Below are positions 34,338-43,960 of a DNA stretch of 64,000 bases, piece after piece. A model generated the notes under the pieces. The model did no database searches. It was not told where the DNA came from and worked only from the letters and a program-made list of their open reading frames with translations. A program made the translations under genes and the position numbers. The stretch comes from Harmonia axyridis (Eukaryota > Arthropoda > Insecta > Coleoptera > Coccinellidae). Location of the stretch: the NCBI RefSeq assembly GCF_914767665.1, contig NC_059501.1, positions 54,188,798 through 54,252,797 on the forward strand. The letters are read 5' to 3'. Within the stretch, counting starts at the first letter, position 1; every line of letters starts with the position of its first letter.

Positions 34338-34765
34338 AGATTTTGGTTGCAGAAGGGCCTTATACGAGATAAGAGGCCCAACTTTGAAATCTGGTTCAAA
34401 AAAGATGGGTTTCCATTCGAAATTTTAAAGTTTGACCTCTTATCTCGTTAAGGCCCTTTTGCACCCAAAATCTGATGGTCTCAATCGATTCAACGAGAAA
34501 AATTACTAAGGACCTCAGTATCAGAATATGAATTTTTGCATCCTAATCTGAATGAACGCCCCCGGATTTTTGAACAAAAACGCTGCATAGGGCAAAAAAA
34601 AGGACGAAAAAATTCTGTTTTCAACCTATTCGGATGTAAAGTGTCCCGCTGAATCCGAATTTGCAATAAAAAAGATGGGTTTTCATTTGAAATTTCAAGG
34701 TAGGGCCTTATATCTCGTATAAGGCACTTTTGGGTCAAAGATCTGATGGGCCCATCGATTCCATC
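34338..34765. repeat. Composite inverted/direct repeat
   Basis: 34338-34390 and 34425-34478 are inverted copies (TCAGATTTTGG, AAGGGCCTTA, CGAGATAAGAGG). A third related block at about 34668-34755 repeats AAAGATGGGTTTTCATTTGA and GGGCCTTATATCTCGT in direct order. The pattern suggests a decayed miniature element with partial duplication. Ends were not resolved. Confidence 0.55.
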
Positions 34766-34799
34766 GAAATTAATGAACACCAAATTCTTTAAGAACTAC

Positions 34800-36156
34800 G
34801 GCCGCCCAGCGTTCATTATTTTTGAAATATGGTTCAATAATGAGACTCGTTGTTCTATCATGTAACGCTCCATTTTCAATTACCCTAAACTATAAGCTTT
34901 TTAGAGGTGTTAACAATTTGAAAGTTGTCAACTGCATAAATTGCGGCTAATTCAAATCTTGCGTTTTTGGGACACTCTTTATAACGTGATTCCTCAATAT
35001 CTTCTCAATAGATCGGAGGCCACCATTCATCAACCCAGTGCAGGCCTTCCGGGATATTCCTACCCAAACCATTACTGAACCTTCTCCATAGCTCAAATAG
35101 AGGGACTGAATATCCGTAAATATTTCTCTGATCCTTCTCCATTTTCATCCATTGAGTAGCAAATTGAAGCCTCACTACTCGGTGCGCTGAAATAATATGT
35201 GACCAGAAGTTGGTCCGCAAGCTTTCAAAACAAATTCCTTCAATCTTCAACGGAATATCCACACCCTAACATTTGTACCTCGGACTTCCAGAAATTGGTT
35301 GTTGATGAAATTCATCTTTGGGGGTACAGTCCCCCAAAACTGCCAATAATTCAGAGAAAGTTTGTCAATGAAAAGGAGATTAAGTCCCAAATCGATTTTC
35401 GTTAAATATTTATAACCTTTCAACATTTATTGCTTCTATCGACTCCAATAAAAGAAGGAAAGAATTTTTTGGATGTTGCTTCTCAAAGAGCACCAGGTAA
35501 TTTGAATTTTTTCCATTGAGTAGTTAAACATGTCTTCTTCCTAAATCCGAGGAAGTGGCCGACAGATGCTGGAATTGTCCGATCATAAATAATATGCTAT
35601 AATGCTATTCAGAAAAGAGTTCCGAGGCAATAGAAACATCTCAATCAATCTGTGTTATTATCATTCACGGGTTTGATTGATCGGAATAATTACTTTAACT
35701 TAATGATTTTAAAAAAAATCAACTAAATTCTATGAAATCGATTTAGAAACAGCCAACGAAATAACATTTGGATGGGAATTCAAAATATGAAAGAATGAAT
35801 TATCGAAAATTTCCTATTCAAAATTTATACAATATCGGTACTTTCCAAATATGATGTGCAGACATTTCCTAACGTACCTATAGTACGCAAAATATTTTGT
35901 ACGTATCTTTTCTTCCCTCAGGAGATTGAAAATGTATTTATGAAGAGCAATGAGAAGTGGGAGGAGATTAACTGAGCTTCCTCTGTTGAATATTTATTGT
36001 GATCTCGAGTTTACGAATGTATTAGATAACCTAGGAACATCTTGAAGAAAAGGGCTCGGAAAACTGAATATTTGAAATTATTTATTTTTATTAGCTTCAG
36101 TATTTACTTTGACCTTCAGTTCAATCACCGAATTATAAAATGAATTTTTCGTTTCA
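34800..36156. other. Unassigned DNA with GC-richer patch at 35000-35380
   Basis: An 85-codon minus-strand frame (35005-35262; MDIPLKIEGICFESL start, ending WVDEWWPPIY) and an overlapping plus-strand frame occupy a GC-richer patch. Neither is recognised. The remainder is AT-rich and empty. Confidence 0.35.
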
Positions 36157-36160
36157 TATT

Positions 36161-36409
36161 TGTAGGATTTCACGTATGCCTACTTATGCGTTTCGTCCCT
36201 GGCACACACACCGGATCATCAGTGTGACTTTGGTATATTTGTGTGTGCTGTGTCACAGACGCTTGGGGAATTTATTATTATCGGGAGCCGCCGGGACTCG
36301 AACTCGGCACCTCGTCGCATCTCGGTGAGTGAGTCTACACTCTTAACCTCTAGGCCACCGAGTGCTTTGTTTATTGTTGCTATGTGGAGCTTCATGAGAA
36401 GCCGCCACA
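36161..36409 (-). repeat. LTR of the TRIM-like element containing a tRNA-like promoter
   Basis: A 249-bp LTR. On the minus strand it carries TGGCCTAGAGGT (A-box-like, 36346-36357) and GTTCGAGTCCC (B-box, 36293-36303) about 43 nt apart, with a tRNA T-arm-like stem around the B box. These are internal Pol III promoter elements, so the LTR could be transcribed like a SINE. Confidence 0.8.
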
Positions 36410-36410
36410 T

Positions 36411-36424
36411 GACTCCCTCCCCAG
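36411..36424 (-). promoter_or_regulatory. Polypurine tract of the TRIM-like element
   Basis: The minus strand reads CTGGGGAGGGAGTC immediately before the 3' LTR at 36409. A purine run at this place primes plus-strand synthesis in LTR retrotransposons. Confidence 0.7.
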
Positions 36425-36689
36425 TGACGGAGGAACGAAACTTATGGGTGTTACGAGGTCATCGGTGCAGCCGGGTGATTGTCGCCTAATCAGAGCTACA
36501 CCTCGCGGCATCGTGCGGACGGTGAATGCCGCCAATTCAGGTCCGCTATACCGCGGCAGACCAAGGAGCACGTATTGCACGTCATGGGAATGGGCGTCTA
36601 GACTAGAGTTTCGTTGGAAATTGCAGATATATGGGAGCTACGCATCAACCTTCTGCTTTCCAGGATACATCGTTAAGACGGCCATTCCC

Positions 36690-36707
36690 ATCACGTCGGG
36701 GTCACCA
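36690..36707 (-). promoter_or_regulatory. Primer-binding site complementary to tRNA-Trp
   Basis: The minus strand reads TGGTGACCCCGACGTGAT directly after the LTR end (one base between). Its complement equals the 18 nt 3' end of eukaryotic tRNA-Trp including CCA, as I know that tRNA. Similarity stops after 18 nt, as expected for a primer site. Confidence 0.85.
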
Positions 36708-36997
36708 ATGTAGGATTTCACGTATACCTTCTTATGCGTTTCATCCCTGGCACACACACCGGAAGCATCAGTGTGACTTTGGTATATTTGTGTGTGCCGT
36801 GCAACACCTAATCAGAGCTGCACCTCGCGGCATCGTGCGGACGGTGAATGCCGCCTATTCAGGTCCGCTATACCGCGGCAGACCAAGGAGCACGTCATGG
36901 GAATGGGCGTCTACAGTTTCGTTGGAAATTGCAGATATATGGGAGCTACGCATCAACCTTCTGCTTTCCAAGACACATCGTTAAGACGGCCATGTCC

Positions 36998-37015
36998 ATC
37001 ACGTCGAGGTCACCA
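36998..37015 (-). promoter_or_regulatory. Second tRNA-Trp primer-binding site, one mismatch
   Basis: Same position relative to the 37017-37249 LTR; differs from the 36690 copy by one base (GACCTCG for GACCCCG on the minus strand). Confidence 0.8.
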
Positions 37016-37016
37016 A

Positions 37017-37249
37017 TGTAGGATTATGCGTTTCGTCCCTGGCACACACACCGGACTCATCAGTGTGACTTTGGTATATTTGTGTGTGCCGTGTCACAGA
37101 CGCTTGGGGAATTTTTATTATCGGGAGCCGCCGGGACTCGAACCCGGCACCTCGTCGCATCTCGGTGAGTGAGTCTACACTCTTAACCTCTAGGCCACCG
37201 AGTGCTGTGTTTATTGTTGCTATGTGGAGCTTTATGAGAAGCCGCCACA
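37017..37249 (-). repeat. 5' LTR (minus orientation) of the TRIM-like element
   Basis: A 233-bp LTR, the same as 36161-36409 apart from a short deletion next to its CA end and a few substitutions. The A-box-like (37186-37197) and B-box (37133-37143) motifs are kept. Confidence 0.8.
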
Positions 37250-37545
37250 TATTTAATATTTTTATACAACTAACAACCTACAGCCATCAACCTTGACTGT
37301 TTGGATATACGAGTTATAGACTCTAAAAAGCCATTGAATAATACCAAAACAGCAAATGAGAGGTAATTATAATATGCAGCCAGTTTACTTATCACTTGCT
37401 TTTCAATAGCAGAAAATTATATCAATAAGAATACTACTGATATGGTGTAGTAAATTCAATGCAAATTAAGACTTGGTTAAGTGTAGATTTGTTTGAACAA
37501 TTATGAGGTATAGATAACTGAAATAACTGATAGAGGCATTGATTA

Positions 37546-38902
37546 CACAGGCAAACACACATTTTGGTGCCTGCGATTTTTTAACTGTTCCTGAGTAATT
37601 TTTGGATGCAGAATGTAAAAAAGTTCTCAGATTTTGTCTATCAGATCTAGTTTTTGAGATTTTTAAAAAAAAATGTGTATATAATTTACGTTATAACTGT
37701 TATAATATATAATATTACTATTGACAGTTAAAAAAAACAAAGACACATGGATTTGAGTATTTATTGCAGAAACTTAATTTACATAATTACATTAGTCACT
37801 AATCACATACAAATTTTCTTTTATACGATTTTCTAGAATGGAGTTTAATAGGGCAGTCTCGCTGAAGGCTCCAGCAGTAGTCCGCCATCATGTGGCTATC
37901 CCATCGTCCTTGATAACGATCTTCCATAGTTTTAATATCCTGGTGGAATCTTTCCCCCTGTTCTTCACTACAATCACCTAAGTTTTCTGGAAAACGATCT
38001 AGGTGGCTGTGGAGGTAGTGAACTTTTATACTCATGTTACAGCCGAGAATATTAAAATTTGAAAGCATAGTTTCCACTAATTCTACGTAATTCTCTGCTT
38101 TATGATTGCCAAGAAAATTTTGTACTACTTGAACAAATGAACTCCAAGCGTTAGATTCAGTCTCGTTCATTGATGTGGTGAATTGTGGATCTTTAACAAG
38201 TTGCCTTATTTGAGGACCATCAAATATAGCAGCTTTTAGTTTTTCCGTGCTAATGCCAGGAAATTTACGTGACAAATACCCAAAACAATTTCCATCTCGA
38301 TTTAAGGCCTTCACAAATTGCTTCATCAGGCCTAGCTTGATATGCAAGGGCGGAAGTAAGATTTTTTTCTTTTGAAACCAAAGGTTCGTTGATCACGTTT
38401 TGTATTCCTTGAATCATGACATTCCTTTGAAGGCCAATTTTTGTTAACCCAGTGCTCATTTTTAGCTCTGCTGTCCCAAAGGCACAAAAAACAAGGATAT
38501 TTTGTATAACCACTCTGCTGTCCAAAGAGGAAGTTAACCATTTTCAAATCAACACAAAATGACCACTGATGTTCTTCGTATTTAATTTTTCTCAAAACTA
38601 ATGCTATTGTTTCATATTCTTCCTTCATGGTAATAGAATGACCAATAGGAATTGAGCCATATTTGTTACCGTTATGTAAAAGAACACATTTCAAACATTT
38701 GACGATTAAGTACATATTTATCTCTTTATTTGTTGTCCTTTATCAGAAAAAAATATATCATTTAACCTGTAACGTTTATCTCAAAAACTAGAGCTGATAG
38801 AAAAAATCTAGTGGCATTTTTGGAATCAGCACATTAAAAACATCTAAAATCAGATGTTAGATTTCTGGCACCAAATTTTTTTTTTCATTTTGTTGGCCTG
38901 TG
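37546..38902 (-). mobile_element. DNA transposon with CACAGGC termini and TTA duplication, 1357 bp
   Basis: The left end CACAGGCAAACACAC and right end (inverted) CACAGGCCAACAAAA are flanked by TTA at 37543-37545 and 38903-38905. Subterminal inverted similarity extends about 120 bp (TATCAG.TCTAGTTTTTGAGA in both). A CAC start with a 3-bp duplication recalls the CACTA/Mirage/Chapaev group or a relative; this is inference. The coding relic inside occupies most of the length. Confidence 0.75.
37799..38720 (-). pseudogene. Multi-copy transposon-associated protein, function unknown, truncated and frameshifted
   Basis: Minus-strand order: CVLLHNGNKYGSIPIGHS, MVNFLFGQQSGYTKYPCFLC, LWDSRAKNEHWVNKNWPSK, then after a one-base shift in an A run (about 38360) LPPLHIKLGLMKQFVKALNR, GISTEKLKAAIFDGPQIRQL, KVHYLHSHLDRFPENLGDCS, EEQGERFHQDIKTMEDRYQG, and RWDSHMMADYCWSLQRD to a stop at 37799. 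I recognise this as a protein family found in many copies in arthropod and hydra genomes and usually annotated as uncharacterised. Conserved C/H/D/E residues (CFLCLWD, HSHLD, GERFHQD) could be catalytic or metal-binding. The N-terminal part is missing. Confidence 0.75.
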
Positions 38903-38905
38903 TTA

Positions 38906-39635
38906 TAGTTTTGAAGTTTATTTGATCACTCATAATTCATGATTTATCAATCTCGAGATCTATTCAGAGTTGAATCTTCATTAATCTATCGAGTTAGCGT
39001 TCTATTTAAATGCCATAATTCACCCCTTTCATTAAAAAAATATCCTTTTGGCTCTGTTTTTATGACACTTTTTTCAAATCCTTCCGGCAATGACTAAGTC
39101 TGACGGAAATAGGAATTTCCCACTGACAATTTCACTCTTTAAAATATTCTTACTTCTACAAAAACTGGTCGGGCCCCTCATTTGTTGCCAGAAATTTCCA
39201 TTACAGATACTGGAGCTGAACCGGTTTTTCCTTATTGGCCACTAATGGCTTCATTATATCGTGTCATTCTCTCGTAGCAAAAACTCCGAGCTGAAATATT
39301 CAATTTGGAGCGGTGTAATTCAATTCTTCTTCAGACTTGTAAAGAACTTCTGTTATTTTTGAAGAGGGTTTGTCACTTTTGCTGGAGTTAAAAATCAGTA
39401 GAAATTACCGAGATAAATTGTGTTTGGGATTGCTCTTCATTTATTCAAGGAGAATAATTTGGTCCGAGTTGTCCTTTGAACTGGATTGTTTATTCGAAAG
39501 ATGGGCCAATTGATTGATATAACATACGTGGTACGTTTGATTCTGTAGATAGGGATAGAAGTTAAAAAATGTGCAAAAATGGTGATTATTTTTTCGAGTT
39601 CTTTCGAACATCTTTCGTTTCTTAGTAACATCTTA
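38906..39635. other. Unassigned AT-rich DNA
   Basis: Nothing is recognised. It leads into the tandem array at about 39640. Confidence 0.5.
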
Positions 39636-39639
39636 TGTA

Positions 39640-41130
39640 AATGGAGAACAATCATCAAAAATTACAGCGATAATTGAAATGAAGGAAGAGAAATAGCCCT
39701 GCGATAATTGCACTGTTCATAGATGCATAGTTTCTATGCATCTTACACAGTTCGAATCTATGGCAATTCCATTCTACATCCGTTTGACAAGTGATGTACA
39801 GTTTATTCGGGAAATATTTCCCCGAATTACACTCGTGCATCAAAATGACCGGATAATTTCGCATTCCTGCGTGTTTTCTTTGAAAAATTGCATTCGGTCA
39901 TTTTCATTTTTGGAGAAAGAGCCCTCCACCTCTCCAAAAATGAAAAGGAACTCATGCAGTTTTTATGACAACACGCTGTCGTGCAAAATTATCGGTAATT
40001 TTGATGCACTTGTGCAATTACTTACGAATATTTCCCTCCTATCAAAAATTCTTTGTATATGGAGAACAGTTATCGAAAATTACAGGGAATATTTCCCTCC
40101 TGTCAAACATCTTATGTAAATGGAGAACAATCATCAAAAATTACAGCGATAATTGAAATGAAGGAAGAGAAATAGCCCTGCGATAATTGCACTGTTCATA
40201 GATGCATAGTTTCTATGCATCTTAGACAGTTCGAATCTATGGCAATTCCATTGACCATTCTAAATCAGTTTGACAAGTAATGTAACAGTTTATTCGGGAA
40301 ATATTCCCCCGAATTACACTCGTGCATCAAAATGACCGGATAATTTCGCATTCCAGCGTGTTTTCTTTGAAAAACTGCATTCGGTCATTTTCATTTTTGG
40401 TGAAAGAGCCCGACACCGAAGGTGGAGGGCTCTTTCACCAAAAATGAAAATGAACTCATGCAGTATTTATGACAACACGCTGTCATGCAAAATTATCGGT
40501 AATTTTAATGCACTTGTGCAATTACTTATGATAATTGCATTGTAGGAAGCGAAACAGCCCTGTGATAATTGCACTGTTCATAGATGCATAGTTTCTATGC
40601 ATCTTACACAGTTCGAGTCTATGGCAATTCCATTCTACATCAGTTTGACAAGTGATGTAACAGTTTATTCGGGAAATATTCCCCCGACTTACACTCGTGC
40701 ATCAAAATGACCAGATAATTTTGCATTCCAGCGTGTGTTCTTTGAAAAACTGCCCTCCACCTTCGGTGTCGGACTCTTTCTCCAAAAATGAAAATGAACT
40801 CATGCAGTTTTCATGACAACACGCTGTCATGCAAAATTATCGGTAATTTTGATGCACTTGTTCAGTTACTTACGAATATTTCCCCCCTATCAAAAATTCT
40901 TTGTATATGGAGAACAGTTATCGAAAATTACAGGGAATATTTCCCTCCTGTCAAACATCTTATGTAAATGGAGAACAATCATCAAAAATTACAGCGATAA
41001 TTGAAATGAAGGAAGAGAAATAGCCCTGCGATAATTGCACTGTTCATAGATGCATAGTTTCTATGCATCTTAGACAGTTCGAATCTATGGCAATTCCATT
41101 CTACATCAGTTTGACAAGTAATGTTACAGT
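39640..41130 (+). repeat. Tandem array of 380-480-bp units with palindromes
   Basis: The anchor ACAGTTCGA(A/G)TCTATGGC recurs at about 39747, 40227, 40608 and 41068, so there are three full units and a partial one. Each unit contains the palindrome GATGCATAGTTTCTATGCATC, a second inverted pair around TTTCATTTTTGG(A/T)GAAAGAGCC, and a block CCTCC(T)ATCAAAAATTC. Unit lengths differ because the block near the end is deleted in the second unit. No coding content; the three related open frames are repeat artefacts. Confidence 0.85.
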
Positions 41131-42149
41131 TTAAAAACCATTCTGAAATTATCAATGGAATCAAATTTGGGAGTGATATAACAAAAACAATTGAAAACAT
41201 TCACCATAATTCATCACGGGTAAAAACTGAAATTTTGAATATATTCATTCATAAATTCATTGCAGATTGTTGCGCAACCAATCAATATTTAGATTTCATA
41301 CTAGGTACTTATTCATATCAGTACATATCTACTTTTAGCTTTGTGAATGAAGAATCCTACTTACTTTTTGTATTGGGATTTGAAAATATTTGTAATGAAT
41401 TTGTGTTGAAAAAACAATTCTTGGAAAAATGTCGATAATTTTCTTAGGATAAAATCAAAATATTTAGGATCATTCTAGTGAAAACCGTTATTCTACAGTC
41501 CATATCAAACCTTTGGATAAATAGTCGAAAGCCATAGTAGCGTTATTTCAGGCAATTAAATAACGATTTAAGGCATTTTTGTCGAGAAGAAAATAAATTA
41601 ATGTTATGAAATTTATATCGTAGGTTATGAACTAATATTCATGGGAGTAAACATATAATATTGAAGATAAGATCCCTCCTAGGAATATTAACAAGACTCC
41701 AGGAGCTTCCGGCCACAAGCATATAGAGAGAAACTTAATCAATTAGTTATCGTAGTATGGAATTAGTGCCTGAATATGTATCTCAGATGATGAATCATAG
41801 AGCAAATTTCACCTAAACATCTCATTTTTGGTTAAATTTCATACTTTTATCACAAAATTACGTATAACCATGAAATCCAAAATAAGTTTGAAAGCATGAG
41901 AACCTTGACTTTTCCTTCACTTTCAACATATTATAAGTCTATATTTTTGTATTGGCTACTTATAGAATCTTATCTCAAAGGATAATACCTATACTTGATC
42001 GAGACAAGATAGGTGGTTTGAAAGATCTATAAATATTTTTTTCGGTGACATGTTTCAACATCTTATTGCATGTTATGTATAAATAATTCAAAAGTTTGAT
42101 TTTTGATTACTTGGAGAGGAAATAACTTGTAACTGTTGAACATTTCTCA
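41131..42149. other. Unassigned DNA with one 105-codon open frame
   Basis: The plus-strand frame 41121-41438 begins inside the last array unit and continues into unique DNA. It is not recognised and is probably chance. Otherwise AT-rich and empty. Confidence 0.4.
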
Positions 42150-42151
42150 TA

Positions 42152-42649
42152 GAGGGTGTAACATGAGTGACTGGCCATAGCCTAGTGGTGAATGCAGGTC
42201 ATTCAGGCCTTTCAGAAAAGTAACTATTTCAAAAAAGTTACATAACACATGAATTCTTCTTTGTTTGCTACTCCTTTGAAAAAAGTGTGCCATTTAAAGT
42301 AAAAATTGAATTCATTAGACTGACTTATGCAATTTTTATGCCAATAACGATATTTCTCGAAAATGTGTAAACAACGGAGTCTGAAGGAAAAAACTCAATA
42401 GCCTGAAAGTATTGAAATTACATTAATCCTTTCGAAGGGCTGCATGAAGTGAACAAACCCACAAAATTTGAACCAAAACGGACTGCTGACTCCCAAGTTA
42501 TGGAGATCAGAAATTTATGCCAATTTGCATGAATCACCCTGTATCTTCGAAACTAATAGTCTTAGGATACACAAAAAGCTACTTTTCTGAAAGGCCTGAT
42601 AACCTGCATTCACCACTAGGCTATGGCCAGTCACTCATGTTACACCCTG
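42152..42649. mobile_element. Inverted-repeat element, about 498 bp, TA-flanked
   Basis: Arms of about 75 bp (42152-42228 and about 42573-42649) share GGGTGTAACATGAGTGACTG, GCCATAGCCTAGTGGTGAAT and GGCCTTTCAGAAAAGTA. TA lies at each end. The left terminus has G for C in the CAGGGTG motif. An extra ATCACCCTGTA near 42533-42543 may be the end of a further nested element. The centre is not coding. Confidence 0.8.
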
Positions 42650-42651
42650 TA

Positions 42652-43960
42652 TTTATTATTACAAATGACGTATTTCTAATATTTCCTAAATGTATTCAAA
42701 CGATTCAATTGTTCTGTACTACTTATGATATTATTTCTATTGAGTGAAATACTTATCGAATATGCCGAAGATGAATCATGATGAATATTATAATTCATTA
42801 TACGTTTCGTACGAACCTACTAAGTAGTAAATAAACCGAGACAAAATGATATCACAAAAAAAAAATTGAAGGAACATTGACGTGAAATCGGAACTTCACA
42901 ACGCTTTTTTATACATGAGCAGATTGTGCTCTTGGAGACTTCCATATTACAATAGGTAAATATGGCGCATGAATCAATGAGTGTTAAAAAGCTGCTCTAA
43001 TATTTTTCTGCTTTTTTTTGCTTGAATTAGGAATTGTTTTTAAACCGCTGTCAAAATAAAATTTTGAACCAAGATTGAAATTGTTATTTTTGTAGGAAGA
43101 AGCTATATTTTAACAAGGAAATAATATCATGGCATGACGACAATTTTTTAACATTTTTTCGAAAGTAATTCCTCGAGTGGGACTCGAACCTGCAACACTC
43201 GAATAACTAGTTCAGATCTCTACTTTGCAATAGTGATTCGGGGGTTGCGGGTTCGAGTCCGTCGCACTAAGAACAGGTCTCTTGGTGTTTCTTTATAAGA
43301 GTGAGATAAATGTTTGAAAAGTAAAATACTTGATTAATTTAAATATTTATAATAAAAGAAAATCGGAACCAATCCTTACCTCATATAATGCCTAGTATTT
43401 TTAGTATTCATATTATGACAAAACAAATAATTTTTTTCAAATTATCTAGAAAAAACAGCAAGAAGAAAAAAAATTAAATGAACACTTAGCAATATATGTA
43501 TGTCTAATAGTAGGGAGAATGCAGAACTTTTTACTTTTATATTTATTTATTTTTTTTTTGTTTGTCTTAACATCAGAAGAATTCCGCTTAATATTAAGAA
43601 GAAGTAAACAAAAACTTTTGACCTGCTTTTCCTTCGTTGCCAGAATCACTTGAGATGATTAAAAGAAAAATAATTTTGCCAAAGATATCAGATTTTTCTT
43701 CGAACTGATTTCTACAACCGTCTTCTATGAGATCCTGATCGAAACTTTCTTATTTTTCTAATCCATTTCTCCTAATTGATCTTTCATAGAATGGCTTAGT
43801 TGAGGGAATTTAAAGCAATTTCATGTTGTATACAAAATATTTCATCAGAAGAATTATTCCGTTCAAAAATATTTGATCATCATAAATATTTGGACCTTGA
43901 AAGACAAATTTGAAAACCGTGTTAACCTCTCAAACCATGTAGCAGTATCCGTATATTTGA
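42652..43960. other. AT-rich DNA with a tRNA-like inverted pair
   Basis: Apart from the tRNA-like motifs at 43173-43262 nothing is recognised. Long A and T runs dominate, and the open frames at 43446-43649 and 43863-44069 are low-complexity or shadows. Confidence 0.45.
43173..43262. repeat. Two tRNA T-arm-like segments in opposite orientation
   Basis: The minus strand around 43178-43200 reads TTGCAGGTTCGAGTCCCACT, and the plus strand around 43236-43262 reads GGTTGCGGGTTCGAGTCCGT. Both carry the B-box GGTTCGAGTCC. A weak A-box-like TAACTAGTTCAGA lies at about 43205-43217 for the plus copy. They look like tRNA-derived relics rather than functional tRNA genes, because no complete cloverleaf closes. 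Confidence 0.55.

Larger units (their letters stand above)
36161..37249 (-). mobile_element. TRIM-like miniature LTR retrotransposon, concatemeric (LTR-internal-LTR-internal-LTR)
   Basis: Read on the minus strand, TG...CA-ended terminal repeats (TGTGGCGGCTTC to AAATCCTACA) lie at 37249-37017, about 36807-36709 (truncated) and 36409-36161. Each of the first two is followed by a primer-binding site, and a purine run CTGGGGAGGGAGTCA precedes the last LTR. A TATT duplication flanks the whole (36157-36160 and 37250-37253). The longer internal region is about 280 bp and has no coding capacity. This matches the TRIM plan. The middle, partial LTR suggests recombination between two copies. Confidence 0.85.

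Noticed and set aside
36293..36357. Genuine host tRNA gene
   Set aside because: The A and B boxes are present but the acceptor stem does not pair, and the segment is repeated within LTRs; it is tRNA-derived, not a functional tRNA.
36140..37296. Several overlapping open frames with repeated MCRATPNQ/ISVSESTLLTSRPP words
   Set aside because: They arise from the GC-richer TRIM LTR and internal region and run antisense to its tRNA-like segment; not proteins.
39739..41130. Tandem array considered as a CRISPR-like array
   Set aside because: Units are hundreds of bases long with no short spacer structure, and the window is eukaryotic.
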